Shown here: positions 39,065-45,026 of the stretch, one piece after another
Position numbering within the stretch: position 1 is the stretch's first letter
How the letters are laid out: each line of letters begins with the position of its first letter
Assembly (NCBI GenBank): GCA_944322625.1
Contig: CALUPN010000006.1
Span: 1-45,026, forward strand
DNA length: 45,026 nt
Direction of reading: 5' to 3'
Source of the DNA: Candidatus Gastranaerophilales bacterium
GTDB taxonomy: Bacteria; Cyanobacteriota; Vampirovibrionia; Gastranaerophilales; Gastranaerophilaceae
Position numbers and translations under genes: made by a program
Notes under the pieces: generated by a model
Seen by the model: the letters and a program-made list of their open reading frames with translations, nothing else
Told to the model about the DNA's origin: nothing
Database searches by the model: none

Positions 39065-39601
39065 TTGAAAAACATTGAAATTATTGAAAACAGAATTTTT
39101 ACAATCCGCGGGCAAAAAGTCATGGTTGACAGAGACCTCGCAGAACTTTATGAAGTTCCGACTCATAGATTGAATGAAGCCGTAAAAAGGAATAAGAAAA
39201 GATTTCCGGATGACTTTATGTTCAAACTCACCGGGGGTGAACCAAATGAACTTATCACAAATTGTGATAGGTTCCAAACGCTTAAGCATTCACCAACAAC
39301 CCCGAATGCTTTTACAGAACAGGGAGTGTCAATGTTATCAAGCGTTTTAAATAGTGATAGAGCTATTGCTATAAACATAGAAATTATTCGCACTTTTGTA
39401 AGGCTTCGGCAATATGCACTTATACAGAATTCGACATCACGTGAAATTGATGAATTAAGGAAAATGCTTATGCTGCATATAGAAAATACTGATAAGAAAT
39501 TCTCCGAACATGATGAAACTATAAACCAAATTATAAGGGTCTTGAATAACTTAATAGAAACGCCAAGACAAACAAAACAAATCGGGTTTACGACAAAATA
39601 A
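39065..39601 (+). CDS. ORF6N-domain (KilA-N group) DNA-binding protein
   Basis: The 178-aa protein begins with the ORF6N pattern IENRIFTIRGQKVMVDRDLA followed by LYEVPTHRLNEAVKRNKKRFP and DFMFKLT (about 1-65). FTEQGVSMLSSVLNSDRAI comes next and a coiled C-terminal helix ends it. ORF6N proteins are common in phages and mobile DNA and are often anti-repressors or regulators. Start is TTG with AAAGGA (39052-39057) upstream. It sits between fliP and fliQ, where no such gene is expected, and behind the palindromic element. It may be a passenger or a regulator of the operon. Confidence 0.88.
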   Translation: MKNIEIIENRIFTIRGQKVMVDRDLAELYEVPTHRLNEAVKRNKKRFPDDFMFKLTGGEPNELITNCDRFQTLKHSPTTPNAFTEQGVSMLSSVLNSDRAIAINIEIIRTFVRLRQYALIQNSTSREIDELRKMLMLHIENTDKKFSEHDETINQIIRVLNNLIETPRQTKQIGFTTK

Positions 39602-39651
39602 GAAAGCAGGTTGGGTTTTCAACCCGACAACAACTTAAAGGATAACAAATT

Positions 39652-40140
39652 ATGGAAATGTTAACTGAATATTTATCAAAAGGTTTTATGGTAATGCTTG
39701 CAATATCTATGCCTTGCGTACTGGTAGCGGCGGCAATCGGCTTGGTTGTCGGTATTATTCAGGCAGTTACTCAAGTTCAGGAACAGACGATTGCAGCTGC
39801 ACCGAAGATTTTTGCTGTTTTTCTCGTTATCATTATAGGAGGTATGGGGTTTATTAAACTGCTTACCAATCTGTTTACGGAAGGTGCAGCACTTGCTTTT
39901 AATACTGTACCAAAGAATGATTCATTTGTGCTTCCGGCTGATTATTATAAGTATACAACTCCGTTTGAGGGAGAGATGAAAGATTCTTTCAAAGACGCTC
40001 CTACAGTTAACGAAATAATGAAAAATCCGGGCAAAGTTCCCTATATAGACAAAGCACAAAAAATAAAATATGATACAGCACCGCGAGCACCAATGCCTAA
40101 AGGTAATTTTGTTGAGATCAATAAGATGCTGGGTAGATAA
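39652..40140 (+). CDS. fliQ: Flagellar export gate protein FliQ with long extra C-terminus
   Basis: FliQ forms the outer helices of the export gate. The first about 90 residues are typical FliQ: two helices with AIGLVVGIIQAVTQVQEQTI (about 25-44) and PKIFAVFLVIIIGGMGFIKL. The usual protein ends near residue 89. Here it continues for about 70 polar residues (PADYYKYTTPFEGEMKDSF, ending NFVEINKMLGR), giving 162 aa. AAGGA lies 7 nt before ATG. It follows the ORF6N gene by 50 bp, with a short GTTGGGTT/AACCCGAC hairpin between them. Confidence 0.9.
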   Translation: MEMLTEYLSKGFMVMLAISMPCVLVAAAIGLVVGIIQAVTQVQEQTIAAAPKIFAVFLVIIIGGMGFIKLLTNLFTEGAALAFNTVPKNDSFVLPADYYKYTTPFEGEMKDSFKDAPTVNEIMKNPGKVPYIDKAQKIKYDTAPRAPMPKGNFVEINKMLGR

Positions 40141-40262
40141 AAACGTAGTTTAGGAGTTTAGAAGTTGAGGGGTTTAGAAGAAGTATAAAATATATAAATA
40201 ATATGAGCGATAGCGAAAATAAATTCCTATAAACTCCTAAACCACTAAACTAAAAGAGGATT
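40141..40262. repeat. TTTAGGAG/CTCCTAAA element, copy 2 (after fliQ)
   Basis: AGTTTAGGAGTTTAGAAGTT near the left is answered by CTATAAACTCCTAAACCAC on the right, with the same central GAGCGATAGCGAAAATAAAT as copy 1. It ends directly before the ribosome site of the next gene. Confidence 0.85.
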
Positions 40263-40267
40263 TAAAT

Positions 40268-40657
40268 TTGATAAAAAAAATATTCATACTTTTAATAATT
40301 TTATTTACACTTCAAAGCGCAGAGGCATTTGAAGATTGTATTATTACAAATGACGGTAAGCTTACAGATATCAGCATAGAGCACAATGATATTGCAGATG
40401 TTTATCCTCTGATTACAATTATGAATGACAGAAATACACTTATTGTTCACCCGCTAAAAGCAGGAAAAACAAGAGTTTGTGTATTAAAAAACAACAAAGA
40501 AAAAGTTATGTTTAATATAGAAGTGACGGAAGAAAAAACAATTATTGATGAAGTAAAAGGATTTGATATTCTTACGATAGATGCTCCTCCCGAAGTTTAT
40601 GAATATGAACTTGACCTGCCGCCCGGATACAGAGGAGGAAAAAGTTGGATCAATTAA
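40268..40657 (+). CDS. Small secreted protein with pilus/secretin N-terminal-like domain
   Basis: The 129-aa protein has a signal peptide (IKKIFILLIILFTLQSAEA, cleaved near residue 20). The domain NDIADVYPLITIMNDRNTLI ... HPLKAGKTRVCVLKNNKEKV (about 35-85) resembles the T2SS/T3SS pilus-N domain (IADV...GxTxxxV). The end is Pro/Tyr-rich. Start is TTG with AGAGGA upstream. Its stop overlaps the fliR start by 13 bp, so it is coupled to FliR, the membrane gate protein. I know of no such gene in standard flagellar operons; a periplasmic partner of the export gate or outer-ring assembly is possible (inference). Confidence 0.65.
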   Translation: MIKKIFILLIILFTLQSAEAFEDCIITNDGKLTDISIEHNDIADVYPLITIMNDRNTLIVHPLKAGKTRVCVLKNNKEKVMFNIEVTEEKTIIDEVKGFDILTIDAPPEVYEYELDLPPGYRGGKSWIN

Positions 40658-41424
40658 TAAGTCAAATATCAATTTTATTCCCCGAATTCGCAAAGTGGTT
40701 TTCTGCCGGATTTATTGTTTTTGCAAGGCTTTTAGGCTTTATAAGATTTGCTCCCGTGTTTAACAGAAAAGAAATCGCCGGTCTTGTAAAATTGGCATTT
40801 GCATTTATTATGACAATAATGCTCACTCCGCTTTTGCATCCGACGGCTCCGCCAAGTGATATATCTCCGCTTTTACTGATAATTCTTAATTTTGCCGTAG
40901 GAGCAATTATCGGATATATTGCGCAGCTTCTTATTCTTGCAATAGAAGCCGGCGGAGATATGATAAACACTCAGATGGGTTTGTCTTCTGCCATGGTAAT
41001 GGATCCTACCACAAACAGCCAGACTTCCATACTGAGCCGTATTGTGACGCTGTTAGGAATTATAATTTTTATTGAATTAGGCGGTTTTTATTGGCTTATA
41101 AATGCTCTGGTTCGAAGCTTTGAGATTTTTCCTGTTTATGCGGTCAGTATTCCGCTTGAAAAAATCATAAATCTTGATTACCTGGTTACAACGACTTCAA
41201 ATGTATTATACATGGGCTTACAAATAGCTGCTCCCGTTCTTTTAGCAACTTTAGGGCAGGATATAATTCTCGGGGTTATATCAAAAACAGCACCGCAGGT
41301 AAACGTATTCCAGCTAAGCTTTCTTTTTAAACCGGTATTCGGTGCAGCAATAATGATTTGGATTCTGCCAATGCTTGTGAATGTAATATCCGAATTCTTT
41401 TTATCATTTTCACAAATTTATTAA
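40645..41424 (+). CDS. fliR: Flagellar export gate protein FliR
   Basis: FliR completes the FliPQR gate. The 259-aa protein has about six membrane helices with the family pattern FARLLGFIRFAPVFNRKEIA (about 27-46), the middle INTQMGLSSAMVMDP (about 112-126) and an end like LSFLFKPVFGAAIMIWILP. Length is typical. The start is TTG 40645 with GAGGAGG upstream (40632-40638), and it overlaps the preceding gene by 13 bp. A terminator follows, so the cluster ends here; flhA/flhB are not in the window. Confidence 0.93.
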   Translation: MDQLISQISILFPEFAKWFSAGFIVFARLLGFIRFAPVFNRKEIAGLVKLAFAFIMTIMLTPLLHPTAPPSDISPLLLIILNFAVGAIIGYIAQLLILAIEAGGDMINTQMGLSSAMVMDPTTNSQTSILSRIVTLLGIIIFIELGGFYWLINALVRSFEIFPVYAVSIPLEKIINLDYLVTTTSNVLYMGLQIAAPVLLATLGQDIILGVISKTAPQVNVFQLSFLFKPVFGAAIMIWILPMLVNVISEFFLSFSQIY

Positions 41425-41429
41425 ATTAA

Positions 41430-41460
41430 AAAAGGTTGAATGATAAACATTCAACCTTTT
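41430..41460. terminator. Bidirectional terminator after fliR
   Basis: AAAAGGTTGAATG (41430-41442) pairs with CATTCAACCTTTT (41448-41460) across a 5-nt loop, between fliR and the convergent pilin-like gene. Confidence 0.93.
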
Positions 41461-41479
41461 TATTATGTTATTAATTTTA

Positions 41480-42307
41480 TTAATAGTTCATCTGATAGCC
41501 TTCAGCAATAACTCTTGCGGTGCATCCCCAACCTGAATTTGCAACTACACCTTGTTCAGGCAGGCAAGCCCACCCACTTGCAGGATTATCCCAAACCGAA
41601 TCCCTATTATCGCCATCATATACAGATACATCTACCCCGCCACCCGGGTATAGTATACCTCTTTCGCTTATATAAAAAGTGAAAAGGTCTCTACCGATAG
41701 CATTCGGGGCACTTTTTCCGTTTACGTCAATAAATACGTCTGCAGCATTTGAATACATGGAACCACCAAGTTCAACAATTTGAGCTTCGGTCAGATTCTG
41801 ATTTGAGCCATTTGAGAAGGCTCTGAAAAACATAACGGCTCCGTTTTTAAGTTCAATCGGGAATGTATCACCCAAAGTTGTTTCCTCCCCGCTTCCTCCT
41901 GTTGATGTCATAACATACGGTCCGCCATTTGTATAATAAGCATTAGAGCGAACTTTTTTAAAACCGTTTAAATTCATATAACGTCCCAATTCGCCGGTAA
42001 AACGAGCTAATTGGGCTTCCGTAGAATTTACTCCCAAAGTACTTGCATTTGCGTTTGGCCCTTCTCCGGCAGATTCAATCCCCTTAACAGCTGCCCACAT
42101 TCTTGTACCGTAAATATTTGAAGCTCCTTCTTGCGCAATTGCATTTGTAAAAGCATTTTCTAAGTTGGAAACTACAACAGACAGCCTGGCAGCATTAGCC
42201 TGATTTCTGCTGCTCATAACAAGAGCCGGTGCCGTTAAAGCCGCTACAACGCCTACAATACTGAGGGTAATCAATACTTCTGCCAAAGTAAATCCTGATT
42301 TTTTCAT
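41480..42307 (-). CDS. Type IV pilin/pseudopilin-like protein, paralogue of the 42904 gene
   Basis: The 275-aa protein starts KKSGFTLAEVLITLSIVGVV, a class III prepilin leader (cut before Phe5). A common block SRNQANAARLSVVVSNLENA (about 28-47) is shared with the gene at 42904. A later motif VFIDVNGKSAPNAIGRDLFT (about 193-212) comes with GILYPGGGVDVSVYDGDN and the C-terminus GWGCTARVIAEGYQMNY. The ribosome site (GGAGAG) and the 20 bp before the ATG match those of the divergent paralogue almost exactly. The two genes probably arose by inverted duplication. A terminator shared with fliR lies downstream. Confidence 0.87.
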   Translation of the reverse strand: MKKSGFTLAEVLITLSIVGVVAALTAPALVMSSRNQANAARLSVVVSNLENAFTNAIAQEGASNIYGTRMWAAVKGIESAGEGPNANASTLGVNSTEAQLARFTGELGRYMNLNGFKKVRSNAYYTNGGPYVMTSTGGSGEETTLGDTFPIELKNGAVMFFRAFSNGSNQNLTEAQIVELGGSMYSNAADVFIDVNGKSAPNAIGRDLFTFYISERGILYPGGGVDVSVYDGDNRDSVWDNPASGWACLPEQGVVANSGWGCTARVIAEGYQMNY

Positions 42308-42337
42308 ATAAAAGCTCTCCTATAATTATATTGTATC

Positions 42338-42369
42338 TAATGTAACATAATACATATTGTGTTACATTA
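42338..42369. repeat. 32-bp near-palindrome upstream of pilin-like gene
   Basis: Arms TAATGTAACA and TGTTACATTA are perfect for 10 bp and pair further inside (AATA/TATT). Equivalent copies lie at 42730-42761 and 19842-19873. Because it is a palindrome it can act as a hairpin, an operator or a target site. Confidence 0.85.
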
Positions 42370-42396
42370 GGCATAATTCGTATGCCTGAAACCATT

Positions 42397-42872
42397 ATAA
42401 CATATTTGTTTTAAATTGTGTACTTTTCTTTCTCTTTTTATTCGCAAAAAAAGAGAAAGAAAAGTACCAAAAGAAAGAGAAAATACGCGGCTGTTTTCTA
42501 TGCCCTGACGGGCATTGGGGTAAAATTGTATTAAGCTTCCACAGCCAGGCCGGTGAACCGGCTCTCTTACGCTCACTATCGCTGCTTACGCAGCACGTTC
42601 GCGGCGCTATCTGCGTTATATCTTCACCCTCCCCTTGTGGGAGGGTCGAAATCTTTGATTTCGGGGAGGGGTAAGATTATTATTCGTAGTCTTATACTAA
42701 AAACCCGCACTATTCCTTACATTTACCCCTAATGTAACACAATATGTATTATGTTACATTAGGGCACTTTGAGGCAGACCGGTGGGTCAAAATAAACTTG
42801 CAGTCTTTAGACTGAATGTCTGCCAACCGGTTTCCTACGTGCGTAGCACCACAATATGTATTATGTTACATT
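42397..42872. repeat. Long dispersed repeat, copy 2 (about 476 bp)
   Basis: Nearly identical to 19510-19985, including the GTACTTTTCTTTCTC inverted repeat, the GCCGGTGAACCGGC hairpin, the CCCTCCCC/GGGGAGGGG palindrome and CCTACGTGCGTAG. Here only one full 112-bp unit is followed by a partial one, where the 19-kb copy has about 2.6 units. Confidence 0.9.
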
Positions 42873-42903
42873 CAATGAAACATAATTAAAGGAGAGCTTT
42901 TAT

Positions 42904-43707
42904 ATGGAAAAATCAGGATTTACCTTAGCAGAAGTATTGATTACACTTGGCATTATTGGCGTCGTAGCAGCTTTGACAGCACCGGCTCTTGTTATGAGCA
43001 GCAGAAATGAGGCTAATGCCGCGAAATTGTCAGTAGTTATGTCAAATCTCGAAAATGCTTTTACTAATATGCTTGTTTCTGAAGGTGTTGACAACCTGTT
43101 CCAAACCAGATTATGGCAAAATGCCGGGAATAAGGCTGCCTTTGCCGGCAATTTAGGGAGATATATGCATATTAACGGCTTCAGAGATTTAGCTGGTGAA
43201 GCAGGTATTACTACATACTATAGCAATAATAATCAACCTCGCGGTCTTAATGCCAGCGGAGCACGTGATGAAACAAAAGATCTTACGTTTTTTCTTAGTC
43301 AAGCAGCCGTCGGTGGAATTGGCGTAAGTCATATAATTGAAACTAAAAACGGCGCAACAATATTTATACATCCAAATGAAAATCAAAATCCAACCCAGGC
43401 AGAAAAGGATGCAATCACAAACCAAGGGGGTTCATTATATAATATGGCAGCGGACCTTTATATTGACGTAAATGGTGTTACAAGTCCAAATACTCTTGGC
43501 AGAGATATTTTTGCGTTCTATTTAGGAGATAATGGCATTTTATATCCGCTTGGCGGATTAGATGTTTCTATACTAGATGGAGCCGGACAAGATAACCTTT
43601 GGAATAGTGCTTCTGCAGGAAACAAGTGTTGCCTGGATGGTAATATTGATTGGGAGTATGGCTGTACTGCAAGAGTTATTGCTGAGGGTTACAAAATGAA
43701 TTACTAA
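42904..43707 (+). CDS. Type IV pilin/pseudopilin-like protein
   Basis: The 267-aa protein starts EKSGFTLAEVLITLGIIGVV with cleavage expected before Phe5. It shares SSRNEANAAKLSVVMSNLEN (about 26-45) and much of its length with the divergent 41480 gene. It also has LYIDVNGVTSPNTLGRDIFA (about 186-205), then GILYPLGGLDVSILDGAG and the end YGCTARVIAEGYKMNY. Two Cys pairs near the C-terminus (KCCLDG, GC) could form disulfides. GGAGAG precedes the ATG. It would be an exported pilin-like protein, possibly a surface fibre subunit. Confidence 0.87.
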   Translation: MEKSGFTLAEVLITLGIIGVVAALTAPALVMSSRNEANAAKLSVVMSNLENAFTNMLVSEGVDNLFQTRLWQNAGNKAAFAGNLGRYMHINGFRDLAGEAGITTYYSNNNQPRGLNASGARDETKDLTFFLSQAAVGGIGVSHIIETKNGATIFIHPNENQNPTQAEKDAITNQGGSLYNMAADLYIDVNGVTSPNTLGRDIFAFYLGDNGILYPLGGLDVSILDGAGQDNLWNSASAGNKCCLDGNIDWEYGCTARVIAEGYKMNY

Positions 43708-43712
43708 TAATA

Positions 43713-43742
43713 AAAAGACCGGTTCAATAAAGCCGCTCTTTT
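43713..43742. terminator. Bidirectional terminator after the pilin-like gene
   Basis: AAAAGA and TCTTTT arms with an inner CGG/CCG (one mismatch) and a loop of about ten bases lie between the convergent genes ending at 43707 and 43741. Confidence 0.6.
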
Positions 43743-44289
43743 ATAGTTCAAAATATTCAGCTTTATCCAAAGTTCTCTCGTCTCTGTAATAGCTGTTATA
43801 GAGGCGAGCTTTTTTTACAATGTTATACCATTTTGAATATTCGGCCATAAAATTTGATTTATCTTTGTTCATATAATGTATTGTAACTATTCCTTCATAT
43901 CCTCTTGTTACCCTGAAAAATTCACACTGAGCTTTGACATTTCCGTAATCTTCGGTACATCTTCCGGATATTGCATCATAAGGAGTCAGTCTTAATGTTT
44001 TATAAGTTCCGGTCGGGTTGATTTTTTTCATACGCGCAAGGTTATTGTTCATAAAAATATTTATCGGATAAGTTGAGCCGTTATATGAGTGAACAACAAC
44101 GGTTCTTGTCCAATTATTACTGCTCTGTCCGTTCGGAACATACTGGAGAATTGCTTCATTATTTACTTTTTTATAATACGCTTTAACCCACAATTCTTTA
44201 TCCGGAAACTTTATAATAATAGTTTCATAAGCAAACACTGCTAATGCTGTCAGGAAAAATATACTAATAAATAAAAGGACTCTTTTCAT
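43741..44289 (-). CDS. Exported protein of unknown function
   Basis: No family recognised. 182 aa from ATG 44289; an in-frame TTG two codons earlier is less likely. A signal peptide (KRVLLFISIFFLTALAVFAY, cut near residue 20) is followed by a beta-rich domain with many Tyr, Asn and Lys (VVVHSYNGSTYPINIFMNNN). Two Cys (about 113 and 122; GRCTEDYGNVKAQCEF) could form a disulfide, and a helical end follows. It overlaps the end of the NIF3 gene by 26 bp on the same strand, so it is probably coupled to it. Confidence 0.7.
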   Translation of the reverse strand: MKRVLLFISIFFLTALAVFAYETIIIKFPDKELWVKAYYKKVNNEAILQYVPNGQSSNNWTRTVVVHSYNGSTYPINIFMNNNLARMKKINPTGTYKTLRLTPYDAISGRCTEDYGNVKAQCEFFRVTRGYEGIVTIHYMNKDKSNFMAEYSKWYNIVKKARLYNSYYRDERTLDKAEYFEL

Positions 44290-44926
44290 CAGCAATTACC
44301 CCACCCGCATCACAAATTTCCATCAAAAGCCCGGGCGCAAAAATTTCACTCTCAAAATGTCCTATATCAAAAAGAACTGTATCAGCTTCAAGTGCTGTAT
44401 GGAATTTTAAATCGCCGGTTACAAACGCATCCGTTTTGCCGATAAATTCAGCGCCGGAGCCTGCACAAAACCCGATTGTTTTTATTTGCGTTAAGCCTTT
44501 ATTATTCACATATCTCAAATTTGGCGATATTTCTAAGAGTTTTTCTCGCAATTCTTCTACACTAATCGGTTCATCAAGTTCCACTATCCGTGCAAAATCA
44601 TCATTTCTGCTTTTTTTTAAACCTAAAACCTTAATCAGAGTATCTGTAGTTCCGCCTTCCGCTCTATCGAGATTAGTATGAGCGGAATAAATATTTATAT
44701 CTTTGTATTTAAACGGAATAAAAAACAGCGGATGATGCGAAATTATCATATCACATCCGGATTGTCGCGCCTGTTCAACCACATTGTCGGTAACTGTCAG
44801 AGCGAACAAGATTTTGTTTACTTCGCTTCCTTCTAAATTTACCCCCCAGCCGCTTGAATCCCAGCTTTCCTGCGTTTCTAAAGGCGCAAAATCCTCTATT
44901 CTTTTGACAATTTCATATTTATTCAA
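44264..44926 (-). CDS. NIF3/YbgI-family dinuclear metal-centre protein
   Basis: The family (DUF34) is widespread; some members are called GTP cyclohydrolase 1 type 2, but the role is unsettled. I set the start at TTG 44926: GGAGGAG lies just before it (44931-44937) and the product then begins NKYEIVKRIEDFAPLETQES, as family members do, whereas the ATG at 44977 adds 17 unlike residues. The 220-aa protein keeps the metal ligands HH in ISHHPLFF, Asp in HTNLD and His/Glu in IGHFESE. The start overlaps the preceding gene by 8 bp. Confidence 0.88.
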   Translation of the reverse strand: MNKYEIVKRIEDFAPLETQESWDSSGWGVNLEGSEVNKILFALTVTDNVVEQARQSGCDMIISHHPLFFIPFKYKDINIYSAHTNLDRAEGGTTDTLIKVLGLKKSRNDDFARIVELDEPISVEELREKLLEISPNLRYVNNKGLTQIKTIGFCAGSGAEFIGKTDAFVTGDLKFHTALEADTVLFDIGHFESEIFAPGLLMEICDAGGVIADEKSPFIY

Positions 44927-45026
44927 AAATCTCCTCCAAAATACGTTTTGCAATATTTTGTTTGGTATCTTTTTCAATATGTTTTATATACAATTTTTTG
45001 TCAAGAATGTAAACATCATTCTCATC
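44919..45026 (-). CDS. C-terminal end of an upstream gene (cut by the window)
   Basis: An open minus-strand frame of 35 codons (DENDVYILDKKLYIKHIEKD ... ILEEIFE) enters from the right edge and stops with TAA at 44919-44921, 8 bp inside the NIF3 gene. The charged helix at its end and the overlap with the next start make it a real gene end. The fragment is too short to identify. Confidence 0.7.
   Translation of the reverse strand, partial: DENDVYILDKKLYIKHIEKDTKQNIAKRILEEIFE

Larger units (their letters stand above)
42308..42903. other. Spacer between two divergent pilin-like genes, filled by a repeat
   Basis: No supportable gene. It holds matching leaders at both ends (AGGAGAGCTTTTATAT before each ATG), a 32-bp near-palindrome on the left (42338-42369), the 476-bp repeat (42397-42872) and its own palindrome at 42730-42761. 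Promoters for the two pilin-like genes must lie here, but I could not settle one. Confidence 0.75.

Noticed and set aside
42367..42576. Minus-strand frame of 69 codons in the pilin spacer
   Set aside because: It lies in the long repeat, and the same frame is not kept intact in the 19-kb copy.

Overview
The window looks like a piece of an AT-rich, diderm (LPS-type) bacterial chromosome. It carries ADP-heptose kinase, an O-antigen ligase-fold protein, an AsmA-like envelope protein, an SLH-domain protein and a flagellar export cluster. Several features together suggest the non-photosynthetic sister lineage of Cyanobacteria (Vampirovibrionia/Melainabacteria, gut Gastranaerophilales type). These are three pilin-like proteins with almost the same prepilin leader (FTLAEVLITLGIIGVVAALTAP family), an IctB-like membrane protein, an SLH protein, and housekeeping genes in an unusual order. 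This assignment rests on gene content and remembered family features, not on a database search; I hold it at about 0.7.

Layout. 0.1-2 kb: rimP-nusA, with a clear sigma70 promoter and a terminator-like hairpin in the leader. 2-3.4 kb: uridine-kinase-like gene and ruvC on the minus strand. 3.5-5.8 kb: an unrecognised zinc-ribbon/tandem-repeat protein translationally coupled to rimM-trmD. 5.8-11 kb: a tightly packed minus-strand run of rfaE1, a DUF4330-like gene, an IctB-like gene, ligA and a two-TM protein. 11-12.6 kb: two convergent genes of unknown function. 12.6-13.4 kb: gene-free repeat debris. 13.4-19.3 kb: AsmA-like, orphan MalG-type permease and CorC genes. 19.4-21.4 kb: a pile-up of nested palindromic repeats holding the 3' end of a phage tail-fibre chaperone (Peptidase_S74) gene, followed by an intact lone large terminase gene. 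22.8-31.2 kb: tsf, rpsB, smc and clpB, all minus strand. 31.4-36.5 kb: a pilin-like gene, then ribE-ribBA, a GNAT and an SLH protein on the plus strand. 36.7-41.4 kb: the flagellar cluster, with a tandem-SpoA switch protein, fliO, fliP, an intruding ORF6N gene, an over-long fliQ, a small secreted protein and fliR. 41.5-43.7 kb: two divergent paralogous pilin-like genes around a second copy of the long repeat seen at 19.5 kb. 43.7-45 kb: an exported protein, a NIF3-family protein and the end of one more gene.

How the genes work together. The export genes (fliO/P/Q/R) and the SpoA protein would build the export gate and C-ring of a flagellum. The most interesting signal is a near-perfect Shine-Dalgarno plus in-frame ATG inside the tandem-SpoA gene. 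It would release a separate FliN-sized protein, as known for SctQ of type III secretion systems. RimP, NusA, RimM, TrmD, S2 and EF-Ts serve ribosome assembly and translation. RfaE1, the IctB-like protein, the AsmA-like protein and the SLH protein serve the envelope. No rRNA, tRNA, CRISPR array or complete prophage was seen.
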